Below, in pieces: positions 54,916-64,000 of a stretch of 64,000 nucleotides of DNA. The DNA is taken from positions 124,962 to 188,961 of the forward strand of contig NZ_LT699725.1 of NCBI RefSeq assembly GCF_900155395.1, in the 5' to 3' direction. The position numbers were made by a program, and so were the translations under genes. The number at the start of each line of letters is the position of its first letter. Positions within the stretch are counted from its first letter, which is position 1. The notes beneath the pieces were generated by a model. It saw only the letters and a list, made by a program, of their open reading frames with translations. It searched no databases and was not told where the DNA came from. This stretch comes from Merdibacter massiliensis. GTDB taxonomy: Bacteria; Bacillota_I; Bacilli_A; Erysipelotrichales; Erysipelotrichaceae.

Positions 54916-55908
54916 GTGGAGGAAGAATTACGTTCGCTGATTCATTTGATGTTATTACGAAAGGCCAGTGATGCGCATTTTACGTTGCAAGGCGGGATCC
55001 TTCATTTTCATTTGCGATGTCTGGGGTGCATGGACCGGCAAGATGACGGTTTATTCGACGGCCACCTTTTTCAGTATTTGAAATATATTGCAAATTTAGA
55101 CTTAGGCGAATCAGCAAAACCCCAGTCTGGCAATTTTAATCGGATCTACCAAGGAAGATCTTTAGAATTCCGTTTCTCTCTGCTTTGTACCAATGAAGTG
55201 CAAACAGGTGTATTGCGCCTATTGGACCATTGTCATTTGCGATCGTTAAAAGATATTTGTACCGATTCTTTCCAAGAACGAGTATTTCAGAGTTTATGTA
55301 AGGGAAGACAAGGTTTAGCTTTGTTTTCCGGTCCTACAGGTAGTGGAAAGACGACTACCCTGCATGTTTTGCTGCGTACGGCCTCACTACAGTACCATCG
55401 TCAAGTAATTTCTTTAGAAGATCCTATTGAAATAAGAGATGCTGCATATTTACAATTACAGATCAATGAAAAAAGTGGTTTTACTTATGAAGTAGGTATT
55501 GAGCAATTGCTTCGCCATGATCCAGATATCATTATGTTAGGGGAAATCAGAAATGCAGCAACGGCGCAGATGGCCATACGAGCAGCGTTGAGCGGGCACA
55601 GTGTTTTTTCTACTGTTCATGCAAAAACTTGTGCAGAAGTACTTGTTCGAATGCAGGAGTTCGGTATACCAGAGCAGCAGCTTCACGCCGCATTAACTTT
55701 CGTCAGTACCCAACGCTTGGTTACTTTACGGTCTCGACAGGAAAGAAGATGCGTTTATGAAATATTATATGGACAACAACTTGTATCTTTTTTTCAGACA
55801 GATCGTTTATCCATAGAACACAAGACCATGAAGGATTTGTTATGGGAAGCTTATTTAAATGGTGAAATTACGGAGGAAACCTATAGTGAAGAATGCACAT
55901 TTGAATGA
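54916..55908 (+). CDS. comGA: Competence ATPase ComGA (PilB/GspE family)
   Basis: A 330-residue secretion ATPase with GTG start after GGAGGTG. Walker A FSGPTGSGKTTTLH (about residue 143), Asp box VISLEDPIEI, Walker B HDPDIIMLGEIRN, His box GHSVFSTVHAKT. It drives pseudopilus assembly for DNA uptake. First gene of a full comG operon. Confidence 0.95.
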   Translation: MEEELRSLIHLMLLRKASDAHFTLQGGILHFHLRCLGCMDRQDDGLFDGHLFQYLKYIANLDLGESAKPQSGNFNRIYQGRSLEFRFSLLCTNEVQTGVLRLLDHCHLRSLKDICTDSFQERVFQSLCKGRQGLALFSGPTGSGKTTTLHVLLRTASLQYHRQVISLEDPIEIRDAAYLQLQINEKSGFTYEVGIEQLLRHDPDIIMLGEIRNAATAQMAIRAALSGHSVFSTVHAKTCAEVLVRMQEFGIPEQQLHAALTFVSTQRLVTLRSRQERRCVYEILYGQQLVSFFQTDRLSIEHKTMKDLLWEAYLNGEITEETYSEECTFE

Positions 55909-56842
55909 ATGGAAAGCGTTTGGTACGTTATTAGATAATGGCATCCCTTTAGAAGATGCAATTACTTTCGCTTTTTTGAAACATGATATATTGATAAATA
56001 GACTAAAAGCAGGAGAGGATCTGTTTCAAAATCTGGAAGGAACTTCAAAATCATTTGAAAGGTATCTTCATTTCTTTTTACGTGCAGCACCGGTGTCGAA
56101 AGCCGTTTTAGCTTCCGTAAAACTGTATTCACTGCGAAAGGACCTGATGCAGAAAATTTGCAAACAGATGAGTTATCCTCTTTTATTATTCTTCATGTCA
56201 CTTTTGCTAGTTTCATTCTTTTTAACAACTATTTATCCGCAGATGCAAGAAATTACCAATATGCAATCTGCAGGCATTGCTTGGATCTTGTTGAATTTTC
56301 TCTATATGTTTTTTTTGACTGTTATTTTTATTGCCCTCCTAGGTATTATTCTCTTTATTTTTCTATGGAAGCAAATGGATGCACGCAAAACATTTATCAT
56401 TCGTTATCATGCCCGCATGAAAATCTGCAAGGAATTGATTTCTTATCTTTTTGCAATTTATATGTTTGAACTGATGAAAGCTGGAATTTCGACTCATCGT
56501 GCATTATTGATATTGGAACAATTAGAGGAGGAAAGTATTTTATATCCATGTATTTATGATATTCGGCATTTATTAGAAAAGGGGTTCTCCTATGAAAAAA
56601 TAATAGAAACTTCGACCTACTTTTCTTCACAGTTTGCACGTTATTTTCAAATTGGCTATGTAAGTGATTCATTAATGAGGTTTTTATCTCTTTATGCAGA
56701 TATGCAAATGGATCGTTGGCAGAAAAAGATAAAAAAGCTGGGAATTTATTTGCAATTGATCATTTATGGAGTAGTCGCTATTTTAGTATTTACGATTTAT
56801 CAGATGCTGTTAATGCCGCTGAATATGCTGGAACAAATATAA
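55886..56842 (+). CDS. comGB: Competence inner-membrane platform protein ComGB (PilC/GspF family)
   Basis: A 318-residue protein from the GTG at 55886 (GGAGG 9 bases upstream). It has three membrane helices (about residues 90-125, 140-175 and 280-315) and GspF-type cytoplasmic halves, e.g. MQKICKQMSYPLLLFFMS and WQKKIKKLGIYLQLI. It overlaps comGA by 23 bases. Confidence 0.92.
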   Translation: MKNAHLNEWKAFGTLLDNGIPLEDAITFAFLKHDILINRLKAGEDLFQNLEGTSKSFERYLHFFLRAAPVSKAVLASVKLYSLRKDLMQKICKQMSYPLLLFFMSLLLVSFFLTTIYPQMQEITNMQSAGIAWILLNFLYMFFLTVIFIALLGIILFIFLWKQMDARKTFIIRYHARMKICKELISYLFAIYMFELMKAGISTHRALLILEQLEEESILYPCIYDIRHLLEKGFSYEKIIETSTYFSSQFARYFQIGYVSDSLMRFLSLYADMQMDRWQKKIKKLGIYLQLIIYGVVAILVFTIYQMLLMPLNMLEQI

Positions 56843-56856
56843 AGAAAGGTGATGAG

Positions 56857-57162
56857 ATGAAACACAAAGTACAAAATGGATTTACCATTCTTGAGATGAT
56901 GATCGTACTCTCTATTGTTGCATTGCTATTTTTATTAACGCTACCTAATATTCAACAAAAAGAAGAAATCATTGAAGAAAAAGGTTGTGAAGCATTGACA
57001 GCTGTTGTAGATGCGCAGATTTTGTTATATGAAATAGACACATTACACACACCAACCTCGATTGATCAATTGATTGCTGGAGGATATTTGAAAGAATCGC
57101 AAAAGAGATGTCCGGATGGTCGTTCGATCGTTCTTGTCGATGGACAGGCTTATGCACGATAG
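56857..57162 (+). CDS. comGC: Major pseudopilin ComGC
   Basis: A 101-residue prepilin from the ATG at 56857 (RBS AAGGTGATG). Class III signal NGFTILEMMIVLSIVALLFLL with the prepilin peptidase site after Gly and the +5 Glu. It forms the competence pseudopilus. Confidence 0.95.
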   Translation: MKHKVQNGFTILEMMIVLSIVALLFLLTLPNIQQKEEIIEEKGCEALTAVVDAQILLYEIDTLHTPTSIDQLIAGGYLKESQKRCPDGRSIVLVDGQAYAR

Positions 57163-57544
57163 AAGTGGTTTTACCTTAGTTGAAATGTATTTGGTCATGT
57201 TCATCATCTGTATTTTTTTATCCATCTATAGCATTCCAAATTTATATTCAAAGCAGACGTTGACATTATCCATGTTTCAGCTGCAAAGCTTCCTGGAAAA
57301 AATACAGAGTGAAGCAGTAATCGAAAGAAAACAGCGTACGATTCGGTTCAAAGATAATCTGGTAATAGTAGATGATGAGACGTTAAAATTGCCATCTTCT
57401 ATTCGATGTGTGGGTGCAGAGCTGCATTTTTATCCACAATATACAAGCGCTCCGGCAGCAACAGTTCGTTGTTCTGCTGGAAGTGAGCAGTCACTGGTCA
57501 TTCAATTGGGGAGAGGAAGGAATGCAATACGCAGGGAAAAATAA
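57152..57544 (+). CDS. comGD: Minor pseudopilin ComGD
   Basis: A 130-residue prepilin from the ATG at 57152 inside the end of comGC. It has SGFTLVEMYLVMFIICIFLSI, with processing after Gly, and a beta-rich C-terminal domain. Confidence 0.9.
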   Translation: MHDRSGFTLVEMYLVMFIICIFLSIYSIPNLYSKQTLTLSMFQLQSFLEKIQSEAVIERKQRTIRFKDNLVIVDDETLKLPSSIRCVGAELHFYPQYTSAPAATVRCSAGSEQSLVIQLGRGRNAIRREK

Positions 57545-57692
57545 GGGCTTTGTTTTGCTGGATGTATTGGTTTTATTATTGCTGTGTGTGATATTGGTGC
57601 AATTTATGTTAATGGCAACACAAACAATGTACTACATGGAGGAACCTGTTATTGAAGAAATGGAGAGAAATGCAAGGTTTTACTTTGAGTGA
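57522..57692 (+). CDS. Short pseudopilin-like protein (ComGE position)
   Basis: A 56-residue protein with GFVLLDVLVLLLLCVILVQF, a prepilin-type N-terminal helix. The ATG at 57522 follows GAGGAAGG and overlaps comGD; the downstream pseudopilin overlaps its end. Position matches comGE, but the protein is shorter than usual. Confidence 0.7.
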   Translation: MQYAGKNKGFVLLDVLVLLLLCVILVQFMLMATQTMYYMEEPVIEEMERNARFYFE

Positions 57693-58053
57693 ATTATTGC
57701 TGGCAATGGGAGTTTTTATGTTTTGTGTTTTATTGATAGAAAGAGCGATGCATTGGATGACGATAATGCTTACGCAGCAATCTTATTTGGTACAAGATCA
57801 AATGGCGGTATTACAGTTACGTTTAGATATTGCGCAGTGTGATCAAGTGTTTGTGGAAGAGGGGAATCTAATAACTGTTCAAAATGAGAAAACAGCAACG
57901 TATTCTTACCACAATCATCGTTTAGTGAAACGTCCAGGATATGAGATTTTCATACAGGACATAGAAGGAGTACAGTTTGAAGACAAGTATGATGCAATAT
58001 TTGTGGATTGGCGACGAGAGGGGAAACAATGGAATGCAAAGGTCACAAAATGA
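57652..58053 (+). CDS. comGF: Minor pseudopilin ComGF
   Basis: A 133-residue prepilin from the TTG at 57652 (GGAGG 9 bases upstream), with QGFTLSELLLAMGVFMFCVLLI and a C-terminal domain containing YEIFIQDIEGVQFE, typical of ComGF. Confidence 0.85.
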   Translation: MKKWREMQGFTLSELLLAMGVFMFCVLLIERAMHWMTIMLTQQSYLVQDQMAVLQLRLDIAQCDQVFVEEGNLITVQNEKTATYSYHNHRLVKRPGYEIFIQDIEGVQFEDKYDAIFVDWRREGKQWNAKVTK

Positions 58054-58411
58054 GGGCTTTTTTACCGTTGTCGGCTTAGTTATCCTAATGTGTTTTTTAA
58101 GTTTTGCTACGATCCTTCAACTGCGTTGTGATGCATTATTGCAATTATCGTACGCACAAGAACGTGTAGATGCATATGTTTATCTGTTAACGTATATTAA
58201 AGAAGAATGTCGAAAGGATAGTCAAGAGATGTCTGAATCAGAAATAGATCAACACGAATGGTATCTGTTATGCGGGACAAATAGTTATCGTATTTTTTGG
58301 GAAGAAGACAATTATGCTGCGTATCAAGGGATGCATTGCATATTACGCGTGTATATAAATGAAACAGGGGGCATAGAGCATGTATTATTTGGCGAATATG
58401 CAGATATTTGA
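58034..58411 (+). CDS. Pseudopilin-like protein (ComGG position)
   Basis: A 125-residue protein from the ATG at 58034 (RBS GAGGGG). It has NEGFFTVVGLVILMCFLSFA, a prepilin-like N-terminus, then a helical and beta part ending in HVLFGEYADI. Last gene of the comG series by position. Assignment as ComGG is by context. Confidence 0.7.
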   Translation: MQRSQNEGFFTVVGLVILMCFLSFATILQLRCDALLQLSYAQERVDAYVYLLTYIKEECRKDSQEMSESEIDQHEWYLLCGTNSYRIFWEEDNYAAYQGMHCILRVYINETGGIEHVLFGEYADI

Positions 58412-58455
58412 ATAATCTTGTATTTGACATTCATACTAAAACATGTGGTGATGAT

Positions 58456-58791
58456 ATGTATACTTATATAGCTGCGATTTGCAGTTACGCTCTATGTATC
58501 TGCATTGGTATGTTATTTCGTTTTATTTGTCTGGATTGCGCATGGCTCATTATTTTATTTGGTTTTAGTATTCTGATCCTTCCCGTCTTTTATAGGCAAT
58601 CCAATTGCAAAGCTTTGGAAATAAAAGACTTTGCAATTGCTTTGATCTTTACATTTATGGCATCAATGTTTATTCATTTACGGTTTCATCCAATTGATCT
58701 ACATAGTTTTTGTTATCTTTACCTATGCTCAATCATAGGCATTGTACAATATGCGAGCTCGATTCGTTTTAAGACATTGATTCATCGTTAA
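58456..58791 (+). CDS. Small four-helix membrane protein after comG
   Basis: A 111-residue protein from the ATG at 58456 (RBS GTGGTGATGAT). About four hydrophobic helices, Cys-rich in the first two. It is separated from comGG by a short gap and precedes the leuS T-box. No family recognised; not a prepilin peptidase by motifs. Confidence 0.65.
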   Translation: MYTYIAAICSYALCICIGMLFRFICLDCAWLIILFGFSILILPVFYRQSNCKALEIKDFAIALIFTFMASMFIHLRFHPIDLHSFCYLYLCSIIGIVQYASSIRFKTLIHR

Positions 58792-58840
58792 TGCGGGCTG
58801 TTTTGACGCAAATTTAAAAATATATGTAAGGGGATTGCTA

Positions 58841-59095
58841 TTGACATCACTTTGCCTATTAAGTTATACTTATATGCGTAAATGATGAAGAATCAGAGTA
58901 GTATCCTGTGCAGCAGCAAAGAGAATTGGCTGGGTGGTGGAAAGCCAAAGTGTTTAATCAGGAGAACTCGCTGAGGAGTCGGTGAATGCCCGTTTACTTC
59001 GCGTTAAGAAGATTGAGTGCATACAATTACGTATGAACTAAGGTGGTACCGCGTATTTTTACGTCCTTAGAAGTAGCTAGGGACGTTTTTTTATG
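58841..59095 (+). promoter_or_regulatory. Leucine T-box riboswitch upstream of leuS
   Basis: Promoter TTGACA (58841-58846) with -10 TTATAC/TATACT about 17-18 bases downstream. The leader holds a Stem I region around 58915-58955, a specifier loop GAACTC with leucine codon CTC at 58967-58969, the T-box AAGGTGGTACCGCG (59040-59053), and a terminator stem ACGTCC/GGACGT (59061-59066/59081-59086) followed by T7. Uncharged tRNA-Leu would stabilise the antiterminator. Confidence 0.93.
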
Positions 59096-59111
59096 AAAAG
59101 GAGAGATAGTT

Positions 59112-61511
59112 ATGAGTTTCAATCATCAGCAGATTGAAAAAAAATGGCAAAATTATTGGTTGAAAAACAAAACTTTTGCATGTGATACTTCCGATTTTAG
59201 TAAACCTAAGTATTATGTCTTGGATATGTTCCCTTATCCAAGCGGAAACGGATTACATGTCGGACATCCGGAAGGTTATACGGCTACCGATATCATTGCA
59301 CGTATGAAACGTATGCAAGGATATAATGTGCTACATCCAATGGGATGGGATGCATTTGGTTTGCCAGCAGAACAATTTGCAATTCAAACCGGACATCATC
59401 CAGCAACTTTTACAAAGAAAAATATCGATCATTTCCGTGAGCAGATCCAAGCACTTGGTTTTTCTTATGACTGGGATCGAGAAATATCAACTACAGATCC
59501 ATCTTATTATAAATGGACACAATGGATCTTTATCCAGCTTTATAACAAAGGACTTGCATATGTGGATGAAATTCCGGTGAACTGGTGCCCGAAATTGGGG
59601 ACTGTTCTAGCAAATGAAGAAGTCATTGATGGAAAAAGCGAGCGTGGCGGTTATCCGGTAATACGTAAGCCAATGCGGCAGTGGGTATTGCGTATTACAG
59701 AATATGCAGAACGTTTATTAAAAGATCTCGAACTCTGTGATTGGCCGCAGTCTACAAAAGAAATGCAGATCAACTGGATTGGAAAATCACAAGGCGCAAA
59801 TGTTATCTTTAAAATTAAAGGAACAGATAAAGAATTCACTGTATTTACAACTCGCTGCGATACTTTATTTGGGGCAATTTATTGCGTCATGGCGCCGGAA
59901 CATCCTTTTGTTAAAGAAATTACGACGCCAGAGCAAATGGAGGCTGTGCTAGCTTATCGAAAGAGCTGTGAATCAAAATCAGATTTAGAGCGTACAGAAT
60001 TAAATAAAGAAAAAACGGGTGTTTTTACTGGCGCATATGCAATCAATCCGGTTAATGGAAAAGAAATTCCAATTTGGATCTCTGATTATGTATTAGCCAG
60101 CTATGGAACAGGTGCAATCATGGCGGTCCCTGCACATGATACACGTGACTATGAATTTGCAAAGAAATTTGGCTTGGAGATCATTGAAGTGTTAAAAGGC
60201 GGGGATATTGAAAAAGAGGCTTATACAGAAGATGGTATCCATGTCAATTCCGGTTTCTTGGACGGCATGGGAAAAGAAGAAGCAATCAAGACAATGATCC
60301 AATGGTTGACTGACCATAAATGCGGCTGTGCAAAAACAACCTATAAGCTTCGTGACTGGCTGTTCTCTCGTCAACGTTATTGGGGAGAACCAATTCCCAT
60401 CATTCATATGGAAGATGGTACAATGCGCACGGTGGATATTGATGAACTGCCACTGGAACTTCCAGAGACAAATAATTTTAAACCAAATGAAAACGGAGAG
60501 TCGCCGCTTGCACATTGCGAAGATTTCATCAATGTTGAAATCGACGGTGTAAAAGGTAAACGAGAAACAAATACCATGCCGCAATGGGCAGGCAGCTGCT
60601 GGTATTATCTACGTTATATCGATCCTCATAATGATGAGGCGTTGGCAGATCCAAAATTATTGGAACACTGGCTGCCGGTCGATCTGTATATTGGCGGTGC
60701 AGAACATGCTGTATTGCATTTGTTGTATGCTCGTTTTTGGCATAAAGTGTTGTATGATTGCGGTGTAGTCAAAACAAAAGAACCTTTCCAAAAATTATTC
60801 CATCAAGGTATGATTCTTGGTGAAAATAATGAAAAAATGTCCAAATCAAGAGGAAATGTAGTGAATCCTGATGAGATCATCTTATCACATGGTGCCGATG
60901 CATTGCGTGTATATGAGATGTTTATGGGACCATTGGAAGCAAGTTTGCCATGGAGCACAACTGGACTTGACGGAGCACGCAGATGGCTGGATCGTGTATG
61001 GAGATTGTTTGATGAATACGATAAGCTGACAGATGAAAATGATCATGCATTAGACAAGGTCTACAATGCGACGGTAAAAAAAGTAACTCAGGATATCGAA
61101 ACCTTAAACTTAAATACGGCGATCTCACAAATGATGATCTTTATTAATGAATGTTATAAGAGTGAGCATATTTATCGCCCTTATGCTATTGGGTTCATAA
61201 AAATGTTTGCATGTTTTGCCCCGCATCTGGGAGAAGAAATTTGGCAGAAATTCTTCCATCAGGATGAAACAATTGCTTATGCTTCCTGGCCAACTTACGA
61301 TGAACAAGCGTTGGTGGAAAGCGAAATCGAAGCAGTTGTTCAAGTGAATGGAAAAGTACGTGGTAAAATGAAGATTGCAGTAGGAACTGCCGAAGAAGCA
61401 ATGAAAGAAAAAGCAATGCAGATTGAAAGTGTTCAGCGACAGCTGGAAGGAAAAGAAATCGTTAAGATCATTGTTGTAAAAGGCAAGGTCGTCAATATCG
61501 TTGCAAAATAA
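59112..61511 (+). CDS. leuS: Leucyl-tRNA synthetase
   Basis: A 799-residue class I synthetase with HIGH-like signature [15 protein letters not shown], a CP1 editing domain ([19 protein letters not shown], about residues 230-420), motif [17 protein letters not shown], and KMSKS in [15 protein letters not shown]. It charges tRNA-Leu. Sole gene behind the Leu T-box. Confidence 0.98.
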   Translation: MSFNHQQIEKKWQNYWLKNKTFACDTSDFSKPKYYVLDMFPYPSGNGLHVGHPEGYTATDIIARMKRMQGYNVLHPMGWDAFGLPAEQFAIQTGHHPATFTKKNIDHFREQIQALGFSYDWDREISTTDPSYYKWTQWIFIQLYNKGLAYVDEIPVNWCPKLGTVLANEEVIDGKSERGGYPVIRKPMRQWVLRITEYAERLLKDLELCDWPQSTKEMQINWIGKSQGANVIFKIKGTDKEFTVFTTRCDTLFGAIYCVMAPEHPFVKEITTPEQMEAVLAYRKSCESKSDLERTELNKEKTGVFTGAYAINPVNGKEIPIWISDYVLASYGTGAIMAVPAHDTRDYEFAKKFGLEIIEVLKGGDIEKEAYTEDGIHVNSGFLDGMGKEEAIKTMIQWLTDHKCGCAKTTYKLRDWLFSRQRYWGEPIPIIHMEDGTMRTVDIDELPLELPETNNFKPNENGESPLAHCEDFINVEIDGVKGKRETNTMPQWAGSCWYYLRYIDPHNDEALADPKLLEHWLPVDLYIGGAEHAVLHLLYARFWHKVLYDCGVVKTKEPFQKLFHQGMILGENNEKMSKSRGNVVNPDEIILSHGADALRVYEMFMGPLEASLPWSTTGLDGARRWLDRVWRLFDEYDKLTDENDHALDKVYNATVKKVTQDIETLNLNTAISQMMIFINECYKSEHIYRPYAIGFIKMFACFAPHLGEEIWQKFFHQDETIAYASWPTYDEQALVESEIEAVVQVNGKVRGKMKIAVGTAEEAMKEKAMQIESVQRQLEGKEIVKIIVVKGKVVNIVAK

Positions 61512-61522
61512 GTAGTTTCAAT

Positions 61523-61554
61523 AAAGATGTTTTCTTATGATAGGAAACATCTTT
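61523..61554 (+). terminator. Terminator after leuS
   Basis: Perfect 10-bp stem AAAGATGTTT (61523-61532) / AAACATCTTT (61545-61554), followed by T-run. Confidence 0.9.
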
Positions 61555-61658
61555 TTTTCTGTTTGTCATGGGAATGGAAAACATTGCTAGAAATCCAAAG
61601 CATATCATTTGAGCAATCAAATTGAATTATGTTAGGATAGTCACGAGGATGTGAGATT

Positions 61659-63887
61659 GTGAAAATTCAAAAAAGAAATGGTCAATATCAAGCATATGAT
61701 GCAGCTAAGATCTTAGCTGCCATAACAAAAGCATTGGAAAGTGTAAATGAGAATACAGACCTTGCTGCAAAAAAGCGTGTCGTTGCTAATGTTGAGAAAA
61801 AAATAACGGAAGGAACGCCTGTGGAAACGATTCAAGATTATGTGGAAGAAGAATTGATGAAACAAGGTTATTTAAAAGCAGCAAAGGCATACATATTATA
61901 TCGACAGAAACATTTGGAATTACGAAAGACGATAGATGAATTTGTGATGTTGGTAAAAGATCCGAATATAGGGAAATTGTTGAGTGAAATTCAAAAAGAA
62001 TTTCCTCAAGAAGAATATTCCCTGCAGCTTCTTTTAAGTAAATTCAAGTCTTTTTATAAAGAAAACATGTCTATGGATGCAGCATTAAAGATGCTGATGC
62101 GTGCAGCAAACGAATTGATCAGCAAAGAAAGCGGAAAGTGGGAAATGATCTCTGCTCGTTTTTTAAGTTACCAGATTGATTTGCTGATTGATCAACGTAT
62201 GCAAAAGATGGGTGTTACTAATTTCTATGATAAAGTTCGTTGTTTGACAAAACAAGGATATTATGGAGAATATCTGATAGACAACTATACAGAAGAGCAG
62301 TTTCAGGAATTAGCAGCCTATATGGATGTCGAGCGGAACAAGTTGTTTACTTATAGCGGTTTAGAATTGATCGTTAAACGTTATTTGATTCAGGATCATG
62401 AACGGAAGATCCTAGAAAAACCACAAGAAATGTTCTTGTTGATTGCCATGCATTTAGCAATGCAAGAAAAGGATAAAGTACAGTGGGCAAAAGAATTCTA
62501 TGATCTGCTCAGCACTTTAAAAATAACGATGGCAACTCCAACGATGTCCAACGCGCGTAAACCATTTCATCAGATGAGTTCTTGTTTTATTGATACAGTG
62601 GATGATTCGTTAGCTGGTATTTATAAAAGTGTTGATAACTTCGCGAAGGTTTCAAAGAACGGCGGTGGCATGGGACTGTATTTTGGTAAAGTAAGGGCAG
62701 CCGGGAGCAGTATTCGCGGTTTTCAAGGAGCTGCCGGCGGTGTCATTCGATGGATCAAATTAGTCAATGATACAGCAGTAGCGGTCGACCAGTTAGGCGT
62801 GCGACAAGGAGCTGCCGCAGTTTATTTAGATGCTTGGCATAAAGATCTCCCAGAATTTTTACAATTGCGGACAAACAATGGAGATGATCGCATGAAAGCG
62901 CATGATATATTTCCGGCTGTTTGTTATCCAGATCTTTTTTGGCATTTAGCAGATACCAATCTGGATGCCAGCTGGTACATGATGTGTCCTCATGAAATAT
63001 ATGAAATAAAGGGATATCATCTGGAAGATTATTATGGGGAAGAGTGGCAGAAACGTTATATCGACTGTGTAAAAGACAAGCGTATTTCTAAACGTGTCAT
63101 GAGCATAAAGGAAATCGTGCGTCTGATCATCAAGTCTTTGGTAGAAACAGGTACTCCGTTTGCCTTTAATCGCGATCATGTAAATAAAATGAATCCAAAC
63201 GCTCACCAAGGAATCATCTATTGCAGCAATCTTTGCACTGAGATTGCACAAAATATGAGTGCAATGGAGCTGCTTCCAGTCGAACAAGTGGAAGTTAATG
63301 GAGAACCGATCATTGTCGAAAGAACCAAACCCGGTGATTTTGTCGTATGCAATTTAGCATCTTTGACATTAGGACGTTTACGTGTGGAGGATGATCAGGA
63401 AATGGAGCATGCAGTCAGAGTCGCTGTTCGTGCTTTAGATAATGTCATTGATCTGAATTACTATCCGATCCCTTATGCTGAAGTAACAAATAAAAAATAT
63501 CGGCCGATTGGATTAGGAACAAGCGGATATCATCATATGCTGGTCAAACAAGGCATTTCTTTCGAAAGTGAAGAACATTTACAATTTGTCGATCAGCTAT
63601 ATGAAAAGATCAATTATTATGCTTTGAATGCTTCCTGTGATCTGGCAAGAGAAAAAGGCCGATATCAATATTTTGAGAATAGTGATTATGATACGGGAAT
63701 GTATTTTGAAAAGCGAAACTATAAAGATGCAAAATGGAATGCCCTGCGTGAAAAAGTGCACCAGTTTGGATTGCGGAATGGTTATTTGATGGCGATTGCT
63801 CCTACGAGTTCTACTTCGATCATTGCAGGAACAAGTGCTGCTGTTGATCCAATCATGAAGAAGTTTTTTAATGTAATAAACAACTAA
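61659..63887 (+). pseudogene. nrdA: Ribonucleoside-diphosphate reductase large subunit, truncated by ICE insertion
   Basis: The 742-codon frame starts at GTG 61659 with an N-terminal ATP-cone (residues 1-90), then the R1 core with the first redox cysteine in MSSCFID, the finger-loop cysteine in NLCTEIA and the second redox cysteine in VVCNLASLTLG. The frame reaches IAGTSAAVDPIMKKFF and then runs into coupling and ICE sequence; the last five residues (NVINN) are not NrdA. Over 100 C-terminal residues are missing by comparison with E. coli NrdA, including the tyrosine radical-transfer pair and C-terminal thiols, so the product cannot be active. The continuation would lie beyond the window. Confidence 0.93.
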
Positions 63888-64000
63888 AAATCTGATTGTC
63901 CGCTAAAACACTGTATCTATCAGCATTTTCAAGGGTTGAAATACTTCAAATTACTACGATTTTACTACCATTGAATGAGCCTTGATACGTTAGAAATCCC
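63875..64000. mobile_element. Left end of a second Tn916-like element copy, inverted, inserted in nrdA
   Basis: Bases 63875-64000 are the exact reverse complement of 26643-26768 (left terminus of ICE1), so a second copy of the same element, or at least of its left end, enters here and continues past the window. It is preceded by the 6-base coupling sequence TAATGT (63869-63874, reverse complement ACATTA). Confidence 0.9.

Noticed and set aside
58408..58455. TTG start for the small membrane protein after comG
   Set aside because: No RBS at the TTG; the internal ATG at 58456 has one and begins at the first membrane helix.

Overview
The window looks like chromosome of a low-G+C Bacillota, most likely an Erysipelotrichia-type gut anaerobe. 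The evidence is the A+T-rich core DNA and the conserved order ybeY-dgkA-cdd-era-recO-glyS-dnaG-rpoD-trmK, then ispH, a CshB-like helicase, nfo and ispG. Genus assignment is inference.

Layout. (1) 1-2846: chromosomal LysR regulator divergent from a split chromate-transporter pair and a small unknown gene. (2) 3040-26768: a complete 23.7-kb Tn916-family integrative conjugative element (ICE1), visibly richer in G+C than its surroundings. It has int, xis, orf8, orf7, orf9 and the conjugation module orf13-orf17, ardA, orf19-orf23. Where Tn916 carries tet(M) it carries an AbrB-ABC transporter cassette, and it also holds a MerR/GPP34 pair and a large sortase-anchored adhesin. (3) 26769-35808: an older, A+T-rich mobile-element remnant with a HerA/VirB4-like ATPase, a small membrane protein, a Replic_Relax protein, HicAB, an orphan DNA methyltransferase, an IS1182-family insertion sequence and a large serine recombinase with an unusual N-terminal extension. 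(4) 36238-61511: conserved core genes for ribosome maturation, replication, sigma factor, isoprenoid (MEP) pathway, a class B PBP, L33, a comG pseudopilus operon, and leuS behind a T-box. (5) 61659-64000: the gene for the ribonucleotide reductase large subunit, cut off by a second, inverted copy of the ICE end; the window stops inside that element.

How the parts work together. The ICE1 conjugation genes lie in one direction (minus strand). They run from the adhesin and orf23/22 through the coupling protein, relaxase, antirestriction genes and type IV secretion channel to the cargo, then orf7/orf8 and xis/int; orf9 is divergent, as in Tn916. The cargo is a self-contained unit: an AbrB-like repressor gene behind a promoter with two operator-like palindromes, followed by translationally coupled ABC ATPase and permease genes. 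No antibiotic-resistance gene is visible.

Most interesting points: the perfect 127-bp inverted match between 26643-26769 and 63874-64000; a 6-base coupling sequence (ACATTA) shared by the int-side junction of ICE1 and the junction inside nrdA; the resulting loss of the C-terminus of the reductase; a serine recombinase whose N-terminal 155 residues look like a degenerate second resolvase domain; and the tet(M)-replacing AbrB-ABC cassette with duplicated operators. All family names come from reading the translated sequence, without database searches.
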